Positions 20,521 to 28,410 of a stretch of 64,000 nt of DNA are shown in pieces. The first letter of the stretch is position 1. Every line of letters begins with the position of its first letter. The stretch comes from Halomonas organivorans (GTDB lineage: Bacteria > Pseudomonadota > Gammaproteobacteria > Pseudomonadales > Halomonadaceae). The notes below the pieces were generated by a model. It searched no databases. It saw only the letters and a program-made list of their open reading frames with translations, and was not told the origin of the DNA. The position numbers and the translations under genes were made by a program. Location of the stretch: positions 288,486 to 352,485 of the forward strand of contig NZ_JACHXM010000002.1 of assembly GCF_014192055.1 (NCBI RefSeq), written 5' to 3'.

Positions 20521-21282
20521 TCACACGTCGATCACCAGGTCGGGGATGAACCGAGGCGGCTCGACCTCGCCCGGGTAACCGCCGGGGTTGGCCACGACCC
20601 GGGTACCGGCCATCCGGAGATCCACCGGCTCATGCACGTGGCCGTGGATCCACAGATCCATCCGCCCCATCAGCGACGAAAGCCGGGAGGCGAAGGCCGG
20701 CGACAGGGGATCGCCTCGATAGCGCGGCGGAATGCAGCCGGCCAGAGGCGCGTGGTGGCTGATCACCACCCGCCTGCCGGCGAAGGGCCGGGCCAGCTCC
20801 CGGGTCAACCAGGCCATCGACTCGGCGTGCAGGCGACGGCTTTCCGCGGGGAGGAAGACCGACCCCGCGGGCTGCTCGATGATGCGGTAGTCCGGCATCC
20901 AGCGCATCGCCGCCCGCTCCGTCTCGGCAGGATCATGTCCCGGGTCGTCGTCATACAGTGCGAAGTCGGTCCACAGGGTGAGCCCATGGAAACGCACGCC
21001 TCCCAGGGTAAGGCTCCGGGAATCCAGCAGATGGATACCCAGCCGCTCGGCTTCCGAGGCCATCTCGGGGCGCAGGGTCGCCATGCAAGCGCCGTAGTAC
21101 TCATGGTTGCCCGGTATATAGAGAATCGGCAGGCCCGCGAAGTGTTCGGCGGCCCAGGCAAGGCCTCGGCATCCGACATGGATGTCGCCGGCCAGCACCA
21201 CCGCATCGGCGTCGGTTCGGGGCAGTTCGCGCCCCGCCTCGAAGTGTTCGAGATGCAGATCGGACAGTACCCGTAGCCGCAT
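20521..21282 (-). CDS. Calcineurin-like metallophosphoesterase
   Basis: This protein of about 253 residues carries the full dimetal phosphoesterase motif set: D-x-H in [24 protein letters not shown] and GHVHEP. Such proteins hydrolyse phosphomonoesters or diesters; the substrate is not predictable here. ATG 21282 sits three bases from the stop of the LysE gene, so the two are likely cotranscribed. The open frame extends upstream to 21951, but that part is the shadow of the LysE gene in another frame. The region between this gene and polB is 55 bases. Confidence 0.88.
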   Translation of the reverse strand: MRLRVLSDLHLEHFEAGRELPRTDADAVVLAGDIHVGCRGLAWAAEHFAGLPILYIPGNHEYYGACMATLRPEMASEAERLGIHLLDSRSLTLGGVRFHGLTLWTDFALYDDDPGHDPAETERAAMRWMPDYRIIEQPAGSVFLPAESRRLHAESMAWLTRELARPFAGRRVVISHHAPLAGCIPPRYRGDPLSPAFASRLSSLMGRMDLWIHGHVHEPVDLRMAGTRVVANPGGYPGEVEPPRFIPDLVIDV

Positions 21283-21284
21283 GC

Positions 21285-21923
21285 TCAGCCGCGGTCGCTG
21301 AGGGCCAGGCGCACGCCCAGGCCGATGAACAGCGTGCCGAGCCCCCGCTCGAGCCAGGCCCCCAGCCGCCGCTGGGCGCGCAGGGCACCGGCCAGCCGCG
21401 CGCCGAGCAGCACCAGGGGCGGCTCGATCAGCGCGGCCACGGCGATGATCAGCGCCCCGTGCAGGGCCAGTTGCAGGCTCGCCGGCCCCGCCCCGTCCAC
21501 CACGAACTGGGGCAGGAAGGCCAGGAAGAAGATCGCCACCTTGGGGTTGAGCAGCGAGACCAGCACGCCCTGGCGATAGATCGCCCCCGTGCGGGGAGTG
21601 GCAGCCTGTATCGGCCTGGCCGCACCGCCATGGCGACCTCGGAGGGACTGGATACCGAGCCACACCAGATAGGCCGCCCCGACCCACTTCACCGCGGCGA
21701 AGGCCAGCGCCGAAGTGGCCAGGATGGCGGACAGTCCCAGCGCCGCCATGATCACGTGTCCACCGGCGCCGCTCCATACGCCGAGCATGGCGGCCACGCC
21801 GCCCCGCCGGCCATGGCGCGCGGTCTGGCCCAGAATGAAGGCCATATCGGGCCCCGGCGCCAGGTTCAGCAGCACCGCGGCGGACAGGAAGGTCATCCAG
21901 TGCGTCAGGGGATAGTCCAGCAT
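21285..21923 (-). CDS. LysE/RhtB-family amino acid exporter
   Basis: This 212-residue inner-membrane exporter has six hydrophobic segments. Family motifs are visible: [32 protein letters not shown], with the conserved PGPD, then VKWVGAAYLVWLGIQSLRG and LLNPKVAIFFLAFLPQFV with the conserved NPK. Members export Lys, Thr, homoserine lactone or Cys/O-acetylserine; this one could be any. The start at 21923 follows GAGG. About 85 bases upstream on the same strand lies a complete intrinsic terminator with a structured leader, so transcription may be attenuated. Confidence 0.87.
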   Translation of the reverse strand: MLDYPLTHWMTFLSAAVLLNLAPGPDMAFILGQTARHGRRGGVAAMLGVWSGAGGHVIMAALGLSAILATSALAFAAVKWVGAAYLVWLGIQSLRGRHGGAARPIQAATPRTGAIYRQGVLVSLLNPKVAIFFLAFLPQFVVDGAGPASLQLALHGALIIAVAALIEPPLVLLGARLAGALRAQRRLGAWLERGLGTLFIGLGVRLALSDRG

Positions 21924-22009
21924 CGACGGGAACCTCGGCGAGCAGAGGCAAGATCTCACTACGCTAGGCAAGTCCAGGCAGCGCGTCCAGTGGCCCGACC
22001 GGGCAACAT

Positions 22010-22035
22010 AAAAAAAAGCCTCCCCGAAGGGAGGC
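22010..22035 (-). terminator. Intrinsic terminator in the leader of the LysE gene
   Basis: On the minus strand GCCTCCC/GGGAGGC form a perfect 7-bp stem around a TTCG tetraloop, followed by eight T residues (22017-22010). It lies about 87 bases before the LysE start in the same direction. No plausible gene ends just before it. It is therefore either an attenuator or the end of a small RNA. Confidence 0.75.
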
Positions 22036-22201
22036 CAGTTGGAGCACGCCAGCTCACTCGTCGTGTCGATTGCCTTACAGCGACGCAACAACAATCGACG
22101 ACACGACCGAATCCGGGTCCCGGGCACGGGAGGATCCAGCCGCCGACAGCCAATGCAATACAAAAGTCGAACCAACTTTCTCTCATAAAACGTAAAATCA
22201 T
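22036..22201 (-). ncRNA. Structured leader or small RNA upstream of the LysE terminator
   Basis: The 460-base gap 21924-22383 holds, on the minus strand, an imperfect hairpin (22106-22092 pairing with 22072-22058, the two strands sharing CAATCGA and CACGA elements) directly before the terminator at 22035-22010. An open frame through this stretch starts at 22186 or 22201 and contains three consecutive Cys codons about 80 bases before the terminator. No convincing ribosome site precedes it. The whole could be a peptide-coupled attenuator or a small RNA; the sequence does not decide. Confidence 0.35.
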
Positions 22202-22383
22202 ATAGTTACAGAAAACATCACTTCCATCTCACCGTGCCAGGCATGGCCTGGGCTCTCCAGCATGCACCATCTGGCCCCATGAGCGTGCCGCCCCGCTTCA
22301 TCCTGGCGCATCGCGCCCTGCAACTTGATGGAAATCCCTTCCATGGAGCATTCTGGCGTTTTATCCATGTGCGGAGACCTTCC

Positions 22384-23271
22384 ATGTCCCAACCTCGCCT
22401 CGGCTTCATCGGCATCGGCCTGATGGGCGACCCCATGACCCGCCGCCTGCTGGCCGCCGGTTTCGCGGTCAGCGTCTGGAACCGCTCGCCGGACAAGATC
22501 GTCGGCGTGGCTTCCGCCGGCGCACGCGTGGCCGGCTCACTCGGCGAACTCGTCGAACACTCGGACGTCATCCTGCTGTGCCTGGCCAATACCGCCGTGG
22601 TCGAGGCGGTGGTGTTCGGCGAGGCTGGCGTGGCCGCCCATGCTCGCCCGGGTCAGCGCCTGATCGACCTGTCCAGCAGCGACCCCGCCGCCACGCGTCA
22701 CTTCGCCGCCAGGATGAAGGCCGACCGCGGTGTCGACTGGGTGGACGCGCCGGTCTCCGGCGGCGTCGCCGGCGCCGAGGCCGGGGAGCTTGCCATCATG
22801 TGCGGCGGTGCCGCCGAGGACATCGAGGCCGTGCGCCCCGTGCTCGCGCCGTTGGCCGCCCGCGTGACCCATATGGGGCCGGTGGGCAGCGGCCAGGTGA
22901 CCAAGGTCTGCAACCAGATGATCGTCGGCTGTCAGGCCGCGGTGATCGCCGAGACGATCGCCATGGCCGAAGCCAGCGGTGTCGATGCGACTCGGCTCGA
23001 CGAGGCGCTGGGCGGCGGTTTCGCCGACTCCAAGCCGTTTCGCATCCTCGCGCCACGCATGGCGGCGCGCGACTTCACCGCCCCGCCCTGGCACCTTCGC
23101 ACCTTGCTCAAGGATCTGGACATGGCGGTGGCACAAAGCGGGCGAGTGACCAGCGCCACGCCGATGAGCGCCCTGGCGGCTCAGCTGATGCGCGGCCATG
23201 CCGCCCGCGGTAACGGCGAAGCGGACCCGGCGACTCTGGTCGAGGCCTATCGCCCCCGGGAGGGCGACTGA
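22384..23271 (+). CDS. NAD(P)-dependent beta-hydroxyacid dehydrogenase
   Basis: This 295-residue member of the 3-hydroxyisobutyrate/tartronate-semialdehyde reductase family has an N-terminal Rossmann motif (LGFIGIGLMGDPMTRRLL) followed by the substrate motif DAPVSGGVAGAEAGELAIM. The catalytic lysine is in GSGQVTKVCNQM and the C-terminal part is all-helical. The substrate could be 3-hydroxyisobutyrate, tartronate semialdehyde or succinic semialdehyde (GHB/GLYR type). ATG 22384 follows GCGGAGAC; the open frame upstream to 22234 has no conserved content. It is apparently a single gene. Confidence 0.86.
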   Translation: MSQPRLGFIGIGLMGDPMTRRLLAAGFAVSVWNRSPDKIVGVASAGARVAGSLGELVEHSDVILLCLANTAVVEAVVFGEAGVAAHARPGQRLIDLSSSDPAATRHFAARMKADRGVDWVDAPVSGGVAGAEAGELAIMCGGAAEDIEAVRPVLAPLAARVTHMGPVGSGQVTKVCNQMIVGCQAAVIAETIAMAEASGVDATRLDEALGGGFADSKPFRILAPRMAARDFTAPPWHLRTLLKDLDMAVAQSGRVTSATPMSALAAQLMRGHAARGNGEADPATLVEAYRPREGD

Positions 23272-23357
23272 GCGCCCAGCGCGCGGTCCTCGAGCCGCCG
23301 GGCGTCGTCGATGCGGCGACAGGCAGCCATAGGCCACGAGGGCAATATCGGATATTT

Positions 23358-23404
23358 ATAGCCCAAAAAGGCTATTAAATTGAAAAATAGCCTTTATGGG
23401 CTAT
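23358..23404 (+). promoter_or_regulatory. Double palindromic operator upstream of satD
   Basis: Two copies of ATAGCC-N6-GGCTAT occur at 23358-23375 and 23387-23404, 29 bases apart start to start. Together they also form an 18-bp inverted repeat with one mismatch. They sit in an AT-rich patch 35-80 bases before the satD start, where a promoter is expected. The symmetry suggests a dimeric helix-turn-helix repressor; the HTH of SatD itself is the nearest candidate. Confidence 0.65.
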
Positions 23405-23438
23405 TCTGACGAATCAACGGAACACGGGAGACCGCCCC

Positions 23439-24086
23439 ATGGCCATCCGCCTCGCCGTGCTCACCGGCGATGTCATCGACTCACGACGCATCGACGACGC
23501 CCGGCGGCTTCGCCGGGTGCTCGATGCCGTTCTGACGCGTCTCGCCGACCGCCACGATGGCGCCTACCAGCGCTACCGGGGCGACGGCTTCCAGCTCGCC
23601 CTGGGCCGGGCGGATGCGGCCCTGGACGCCGCCATGGCGCTGCGCGCGGCGCTGATCGCGAACTCGGATGCCGACCGACGCTGGGATGCCCGCCTGGCGA
23701 TCGCGGTGGGCCGCGACCGATGGCGTCCAGGGCACGAACTGGCTTCGGCCGACGGCCCGGTCTTCGTCGCTTCGGGCCAGGCCCTGGATACGCTGGACGA
23801 GGGAGACGCACATCTCTCCCTGAACCTGACCGACGGCCCCATCGAGCCGTGCCAGACGCTGCTGCTACGCTATCTCGACGCCCTGGTCGATGGCTGGTCG
23901 CCTTACGCCGCCGAGATCGTCGGCCTGCGCCTGGAGCACGACGAGACACAGCAGGCCCTGGCCAAGCGCCTCGGCATTCGCCAGCCCAGCGTCCACAAGC
24001 GGCTACGCGCCGCGCGCTGGCCGCTCGTGGCCGATACCCTGACGCACTTTCGCGAGCGCTTGGCCCAGGAGGCTCCCACCCCATGA
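23439..24086 (+). CDS. SatD family protein with cyclase-like N-terminus and HTH
   Basis: This 215-residue protein appears to belong to the SatD family. Its N-terminus, LAVLTGDVIDSRRI (D11) with YRGDGFQLAL (D49), resembles the two metal-binding aspartate strands of class III nucleotide cyclases. No complete catalytic set can be claimed. A C-terminal helix-turn-helix lies at about 168-192 (ETQQALAKRLGIRQPSVHKR). The stop overlaps the next gene by four bases. The paired operators at 23358-23404 suggest autoregulation. Function is unknown; it could be a nucleotide-responsive regulator of its membrane partner. Confidence 0.72.
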   Translation: MAIRLAVLTGDVIDSRRIDDARRLRRVLDAVLTRLADRHDGAYQRYRGDGFQLALGRADAALDAAMALRAALIANSDADRRWDARLAIAVGRDRWRPGHELASADGPVFVASGQALDTLDEGDAHLSLNLTDGPIEPCQTLLLRYLDALVDGWSPYAAEIVGLRLEHDETQQALAKRLGIRQPSVHKRLRAARWPLVADTLTHFRERLAQEAPTP

Positions 24087-24826
24087 CCCCCACGGCACTG
24101 GCGACGCTGATCGCCCTGATCATCGCCCACCTGGTCGGCGACTTCCTGCTCCAGCCGCGACGCTGGGTCGAGGCGCGCCAGCGCGACAAGGCCCGCGCCG
24201 GCGTCCTCTACCTGCATGCCGGGCTGCACGGGCTACTGGCGCTGGCCGTCCTGGTCGTCGCCGGCGTCGACCCACTCGCCGCCGCGGCCCTCGCCTTGAC
24301 CATCGCCGCGAGCCACGCGCTGATCGATCTGGGCAAGGCGCATCTGGACCCGCGTCGCCTGGCCTGGTTCCTGATCGACCAGGCCCTGCACCTGGCCGTG
24401 CTGGTCGGCATCTGGCTGATCTGGCAAGGCAGCCTGGCCCCGGTGACCGAGGCGACCGCCTGGCTGGCCAGGCCCGAGGTGCTGACCCATGCCCTGGCCT
24501 ATCTGCTGGTCACCCGCCCCATGGCCATCGCCATCGCGCTGGCCATGCGCCCCTGGAGCGAGGAGGTCACGGACCCGGGTACCCTGGTCGCCGCTGGCGC
24601 CCGCATCGGCATCCTCGAGCGCCTGCTGGTGCTGACCCTGGTGCTGCTCGACGAGCTGACCGCGGTGGGCTTCCTGCTGACCGCCAAGTCGGTGCTGCGC
24701 TTCGGTGACCTGCGCGCCCGCCGCGACCGCAAGCTGACCGAGTACGTGCTGCTTGGCACCCTGCTCAGCGTCACCGCCACCCTGGCGCTCGGTCTGGTCG
24801 TGCGCCAGCTGCCCTGGAGCGGTTGA
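24083..24826 (+). CDS. DUF3307 family membrane protein
   Basis: This 247-residue integral membrane protein has about six hydrophobic segments. The N-terminal LIIAHLVGDFLLQPRRWVEARQ and YLHAGLHGLLALAVLV, then ASHALIDLGKAHL, are the hallmark blocks of DUF3307. They carry several His and Asp residues inside or near membrane helices, which suggests metal binding. It starts inside the satD stop. SatD and DUF3307 occur together in other genomes, as I recall. The biochemical role of the pair is not established. Confidence 0.75.
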   Translation: MTPTALATLIALIIAHLVGDFLLQPRRWVEARQRDKARAGVLYLHAGLHGLLALAVLVVAGVDPLAAAALALTIAASHALIDLGKAHLDPRRLAWFLIDQALHLAVLVGIWLIWQGSLAPVTEATAWLARPEVLTHALAYLLVTRPMAIAIALAMRPWSEEVTDPGTLVAAGARIGILERLLVLTLVLLDELTAVGFLLTAKSVLRFGDLRARRDRKLTEYVLLGTLLSVTATLALGLVVRQLPWSG

Positions 24827-24830
24827 AGCC

Positions 24831-25754
24831 ATGCGCCGCCGTCCATCCCTGACCCTGGCGATCCTCGCCACCCTGCTGCTCGGCGGCTGCGCCAGCGTGG
24901 AACGCCCCGCCGGCGACGCCGGCTACGCGATCGACGACGCTCATGCCTCCGGTGCCCACTCCAGCCGGGTGCGCTATCTGGTACTGCACTACACCGACGA
25001 GGACGAGGCGACCTCGCTCGAGATTCTCACCGGGCCGCACGTCAGCGCCCACTATCTGATTCCGCGCCATCCCGATCGCGATCTCGGCGCGCCGCGCGTC
25101 TATCGCCTGGTCGACGAGTCCCGCCGCGCCTGGCACGCCGGCGCCAGCGCCTGGGCGGGGAGACGCCACCTCAACGACACGTCTCTCGGCATCGAACTGG
25201 TCAACGCCGGGCCGGACCACCTGCCCGATGCCTCAGCGGGCGACGGTCCGGTGACCTGGGCGTCCTTTCCCGATGCCCAGATCGACGCGCTGATCGCCCT
25301 GCTCGAGGACGTGATCGCGCGCCACGATATCGCGCCCACCGACGTGCTGGGCCACGCCGAGATCGCCCCCACCCGCAAGATCGATCCGGGGCCGGCCTTC
25401 CCCTGGCAACGCCTGTATGCGGCCGGCATCGGCACCTGGCCAGCGCCGGCCGACGTGGTGCGCTTCCGGCGCGCTTTCGCCGCGGGCCCGCCGACGCTCG
25501 CCGTGCTGCAGCGGGCGCTGGCGGCCTGGGGCTATGCGGTCACGCCGAGCGGCGAGCTCGATAGTGCGACCCAAGGCGCGCTGCGCGCCTTCCAGATGCG
25601 CTATCGGCCCAATGATTATCGTGGCCAACCGGACGCCGACACCGCCGCCCGGCTGTGGGCGCTGCTCGCCCGCTACCGCCCCGAAGCGCTGTCCGACCCG
25701 GCGCTCGCCTGGCCGGCGTCGACGCCTGGGGCGACGCCGGCGCCGCGAGGGTAG
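24831..25754 (+). CDS. amiD: AmiD-like N-acetylmuramoyl-L-alanine amidase lipoprotein
   Basis: This 307-residue outer-membrane lipoprotein has a lipobox LLGGC with the lipidated Cys at 20. An amidase_2 (PGRP-type) zinc domain follows: VLHYTD with ligand H53, WHAGAS, and GHAEIAPTRKIDPGPAFPW with the second His and the catalytic Lys. A C-terminal peptidoglycan-binding domain (about 230-290) contains LQRALAAWGY and TQGALRAFQMRYRP. The layout matches E. coli AmiD, which cleaves anhydro-muropeptides and feeds recycling together with AmpG, present at 35241. The 3' end overlaps the convergent XRE-cupin gene by 82 bases. Confidence 0.9.
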   Translation: MRRRPSLTLAILATLLLGGCASVERPAGDAGYAIDDAHASGAHSSRVRYLVLHYTDEDEATSLEILTGPHVSAHYLIPRHPDRDLGAPRVYRLVDESRRAWHAGASAWAGRRHLNDTSLGIELVNAGPDHLPDASAGDGPVTWASFPDAQIDALIALLEDVIARHDIAPTDVLGHAEIAPTRKIDPGPAFPWQRLYAAGIGTWPAPADVVRFRRAFAAGPPTLAVLQRALAAWGYAVTPSGELDSATQGALRAFQMRYRPNDYRGQPDADTAARLWALLARYRPEALSDPALAWPASTPGATPAPRG

Positions 25755-26308
25755 TGGATGACGTCGTGGAAGCGCGCCGGCCCCGGGCCCGGGTTGCGAT
25801 AGGCGTGGGGCCGGTCGGCGGCGAAGCGCAGCCCCTCGCCCGTGGCCAGGCGGCGCCAGGCGCCGTCCACCGCTACCTCGAGCTCGCCCTCGATCACCAC
25901 CAGATGCTCGACCACACCCGGGGCGTGGGGCGCCGACTCGCTGACCGCGCCCGCGGCCAGGGTGCCCACCAGCAGCTCGAAGCCGAGCGCGGGGTCGAAG
26001 GGAAACAGCGGCACGGCCGCCATTCCGGCCGCATCGCCCTCTGAGACCGGCGCGGCCTGACGCGCGGCTCCGGCCGCGCCATCGTCCGGCGCGAGGGCCT
26101 CGGATTCGAACAGGCTCGAGAACGGCACGCGGAAGCCGCTGGCGATCTTCCACAGCGTCGCCACCGTGGGGCTCGATTCGCCGCGTTCGATCTGGCCCAG
26201 CATGGCCTTGCTGACCCCGGTCTCCCGGGCGGTGCGATCGAGGCTCCAGGCCTCGGCGCGGCGCAGCGTCCTGAGCCGTTCGGCGATATGCTGCGAGATC
26301 TCCTGCAT
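25673..26308 (-). CDS. XRE-family regulator with C-terminal cupin
   Basis: This 211-residue regulator has an N-terminal helix-turn-helix (RLRTLRRAEAWSLDRTARET, then KAMLGQIERGESSPTVATLWKIA, residues about 10-60) and a small cupin (about 110-190) containing GVVEHLVVIEGELEVAVDG. This is the common design of regulators for small-molecule uptake. ATG 26308 is chosen because the family begins at MQEISQHIAERL. It diverges from the BenE gene over two perfect inverted operators, its likely targets. The last 27 codons overlap the end of the amidase gene on the other strand. Confidence 0.87.
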   Translation of the reverse strand: MQEISQHIAERLRTLRRAEAWSLDRTARETGVSKAMLGQIERGESSPTVATLWKIASGFRVPFSSLFESEALAPDDGAAGAARQAAPVSEGDAAGMAAVPLFPFDPALGFELLVGTLAAGAVSESAPHAPGVVEHLVVIEGELEVAVDGAWRRLATGEGLRFAADRPHAYRNPGPGPARFHDVIHYPRGAGVAPGVDAGQASAGSDSASGR

Positions 26309-26406
26309 CGGCCTCTCCCGGTCGCGTTTGAACAGTTCTGATAGATCGTTCGGATGGATGGAAAGGCGCCATTGTAGCGCGGCCGCCGCGGCGTGCCTGC
26401 CCATTT

Positions 26407-26458
26407 GTGCGTTATAGCGCACGGTGCTAGGGTAGCGCCATCGTGCGCTATAACGCAC
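26407..26458. promoter_or_regulatory. Paired operators in the XRE-cupin/benE divergent promoter
   Basis: GTGCGTTATAGCGCAC (26407-26422) and GTGCGCTATAACGCAC (26443-26458) are exact reverse complements of each other, and each is itself nearly symmetrical. Their centres are 36 bases apart. They flank an extended -10-like TGCTAGGGT (26425-26433). The position directly before benE, with the regulator gene divergent, indicates repression of the transporter by the XRE-cupin protein. Confidence 0.75.
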
Positions 26459-26479
26459 AGCTATCCGGAGCCCCCCCCC

Positions 26480-27706
26480 ATGTCCATGCCAAGCCGGCCA
26501 ACGCCGAGCCCCGCCACCGCCGAGCGTCCCTCGCTGTGGCGCGACAGCAGCCTATCGACCCTCACCGCCGGCTTCATCGCCGTGCTGATCGGCTACTCCA
26601 GCTCGGCGGCGATCATCGTTCAGGCCGCCGAGGCGGCCGGCGCCAGCCAGGCCGAGATCGGCTCCTGGCTGTGGGCGCTGGGCATCGGCTCCGGCATCAC
26701 CACCCTGGTCTTCTCGCTGCGCTACCGCATGCCGCTGCTCACCGCCTGGTCGACCCCGGGCGCGGCGCTGCTCGCCACCAGCCTGCCGGGGCTACCGATG
26801 AGCGAGGCGATCGGGGCCTTCCTGTTCTCGTCGCTGCTGATCACCCTGTGCGGCGTGACCGGGCTCTTCGAGCGCCTGATGCACCGCCTGCCGCGAGCAC
26901 TGGCCTCGGCCATGCTGGCCGGCGTGCTGCTGCGCTTCGGCCTCGACCTGGTGATGACCGTGGAGCACCGGCTGGTGCTGCCGCTGGCGATGGGGCTGAC
27001 CTATCTGCTGGCCAAGCGGCTGTGGCCGCGCTACGCCATCCCGCTGGTGCTGGCCGTGGGCTGCCTGGTGGCCCAGGCCCAGGGCCTGCTGGATCTCGCG
27101 GCGATCACTCCGGCGCTGGCGGTGCCGGCCTATACGGCGCCGAACTTCGAGCTAGGCACCCTGATCGGCGTCGGCATTCCGCTGTTCGTGGTCACCATGG
27201 CCTCCCAGAACCTGCCCGGCGTGGCCGCCCTGCGCGCCGCCGGCTACCAACCGCCGATCTCGCCGCTGGTCGGCGGCACCGGGCTTGCCGGCCTCGCGCT
27301 CGCGCCCTTCGGCGGCTTCGCCCTCAATCTGGCGGCGATCAGCGCCGCGGTGTGCCAGGGCCCGGAGGCGCATCACGACCCGCGGCGACGCTACGCTGCC
27401 GGGGTCGCGGCGGGCGGCTTCTATCTGCTGCTGGGGCTGTTCGGCGCCACCGTGAGCTCGCTGTTCGCCGCGCTGCCCGGTGAACTGGTGGTCGCCATCG
27501 CCGGCCTGGCGCTGCTGCCGACCCTCGGCGCATCGCTGGCCGACGCCCTGGGCGATGCCGCCCAGCGCGACGCCGCCCTGCTCACCTTCCTGGTCACCGC
27601 CTCGGGCATTGCGCCGGGCGGCATCGGAGCGGCCTTCTGGGGCCTCGTGGCCGGGCTGGTGGCGCTGGCCGTCGGCCGCTGGCGCGCCGCGGGCAGCGGT
27701 GCATGA
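26480..27706 (+). CDS. benE: BenE family benzoate/aromatic transporter
   Basis: This 408-residue inner-membrane transporter is of the BenE family (usual length about 390-400). It has about eleven hydrophobic segments and family motifs such as LTAGFIAVLIGYSSSAAIIVQAA, WSTPGAALLATSLPG and LALAPFGGFALNLAAISAAVC. It probably takes up benzoate or a similar compound by proton symport, though no benzoate-degradation genes lie nearby. The start at 26480 follows CCGGAG. Expression is likely set by the XRE-cupin protein through the operators just upstream. Confidence 0.88.
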   Translation: MSMPSRPTPSPATAERPSLWRDSSLSTLTAGFIAVLIGYSSSAAIIVQAAEAAGASQAEIGSWLWALGIGSGITTLVFSLRYRMPLLTAWSTPGAALLATSLPGLPMSEAIGAFLFSSLLITLCGVTGLFERLMHRLPRALASAMLAGVLLRFGLDLVMTVEHRLVLPLAMGLTYLLAKRLWPRYAIPLVLAVGCLVAQAQGLLDLAAITPALAVPAYTAPNFELGTLIGVGIPLFVVTMASQNLPGVAALRAAGYQPPISPLVGGTGLAGLALAPFGGFALNLAAISAAVCQGPEAHHDPRRRYAAGVAAGGFYLLLGLFGATVSSLFAALPGELVVAIAGLALLPTLGASLADALGDAAQRDAALLTFLVTASGIAPGGIGAAFWGLVAGLVALAVGRWRAAGSGA

Positions 27707-27813
27707 GCCATGTCGCCCTCAGCACCGCTGGCGTCGCCGCCGCACTGCGTCGCCCCGGGCGTATCTGCTACGGTGCCGCGACCCAATAACAAATCCCTCC
27801 CTGGAGCATGCCC

Positions 27814-28410
27814 ATGGCGAACCCGACTCTATCCATCTGCCGGGGACGCGACATCGCCCCGCACCTGCCGGCCCTGGCCCAGTTGCGCATCCGGGTCTTC
27901 CGCGACTTCCCCTATCTCTACGACGGCGACGAGGCCTACGAGGCCAGCTACCTCGAGCGCTATGCCGCCAACCCGGAAAGCTTCTTCGTGCTGGCCTTCG
28001 ACGGCGACACCCTGGTCGGCGCGGCTACCGGCCAGCCGCTGGACGACGAGGTCGACGACTTCCGCGCCCCCTTCGAGGCCGCCGGCTACCGCCCCGAAGG
28101 CGTCTTCTACTACGGCGAGTCGGTGCTGCTGCCCGAATACCGCGGCCGCGGCATCGGCAAGGCCTTCATGGAAGCCCGCGAGAGTCACGCCGAGAGCGAG
28201 GGCTTCGGCCATGCGGCCTTCTGCGCCGTGGAACGCCCGGTCGACCATCCCCTCAAGCCCGACGACTACCGGCCGCTGCACGACTTCTGGAAGGCCTGGG
28301 GCTATCGTCGCACGCCGTCGCTCTCGACCTCCTTCGCCTGGAAGGACATCGATGCGGACGAGGAGACCGCCAAGCCGATGATCTTCTGGCTCAAGGCCCT
28401 GGATTCATGA
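27814..28410 (+). CDS. GNAT family N-acetyltransferase
   Basis: This 198-residue GNAT protein has the acetyl-CoA pyrophosphate loop LLPEYRGRGIGKAFMEARE (Q/R-x-x-G-x-G/A). The preceding SFFVLAFDGDTLVGAATG strands and FYYGESVLL complete the fold. ATG 27814 is preferred to 27808, because CCTGGAG is then eight bases away. The stop overlaps the start of a carbon-nitrogen hydrolase by four bases. The two occur as a fused protein in other bacteria, which implies one pathway. The acetyl acceptor is unknown. Confidence 0.85.
   Translation: MANPTLSICRGRDIAPHLPALAQLRIRVFRDFPYLYDGDEAYEASYLERYAANPESFFVLAFDGDTLVGAATGQPLDDEVDDFRAPFEAAGYRPEGVFYYGESVLLPEYRGRGIGKAFMEARESHAESEGFGHAAFCAVERPVDHPLKPDDYRPLHDFWKAWGYRRTPSLSTSFAWKDIDADEETAKPMIFWLKALDS

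Noticed and set aside
20521..21951. 476-codon protein extending the metallophosphoesterase upstream
   Set aside because: The N-terminal half is the LysE gene read in another frame. The phosphoesterase motifs begin just after ATG 21282.
21959..22201. 80-codon minus-strand ORF upstream of the LysE gene treated as an ordinary gene
   Set aside because: It runs straight through a strong intrinsic terminator and lacks a ribosome site. It is discussed only as part of a possible leader.
23396..24826. 476-codon protein covering satD and DUF3307 as one gene
   Set aside because: Its first half is satD read in the wrong frame; the true DUF3307 start is ATG 24083 inside the satD stop.
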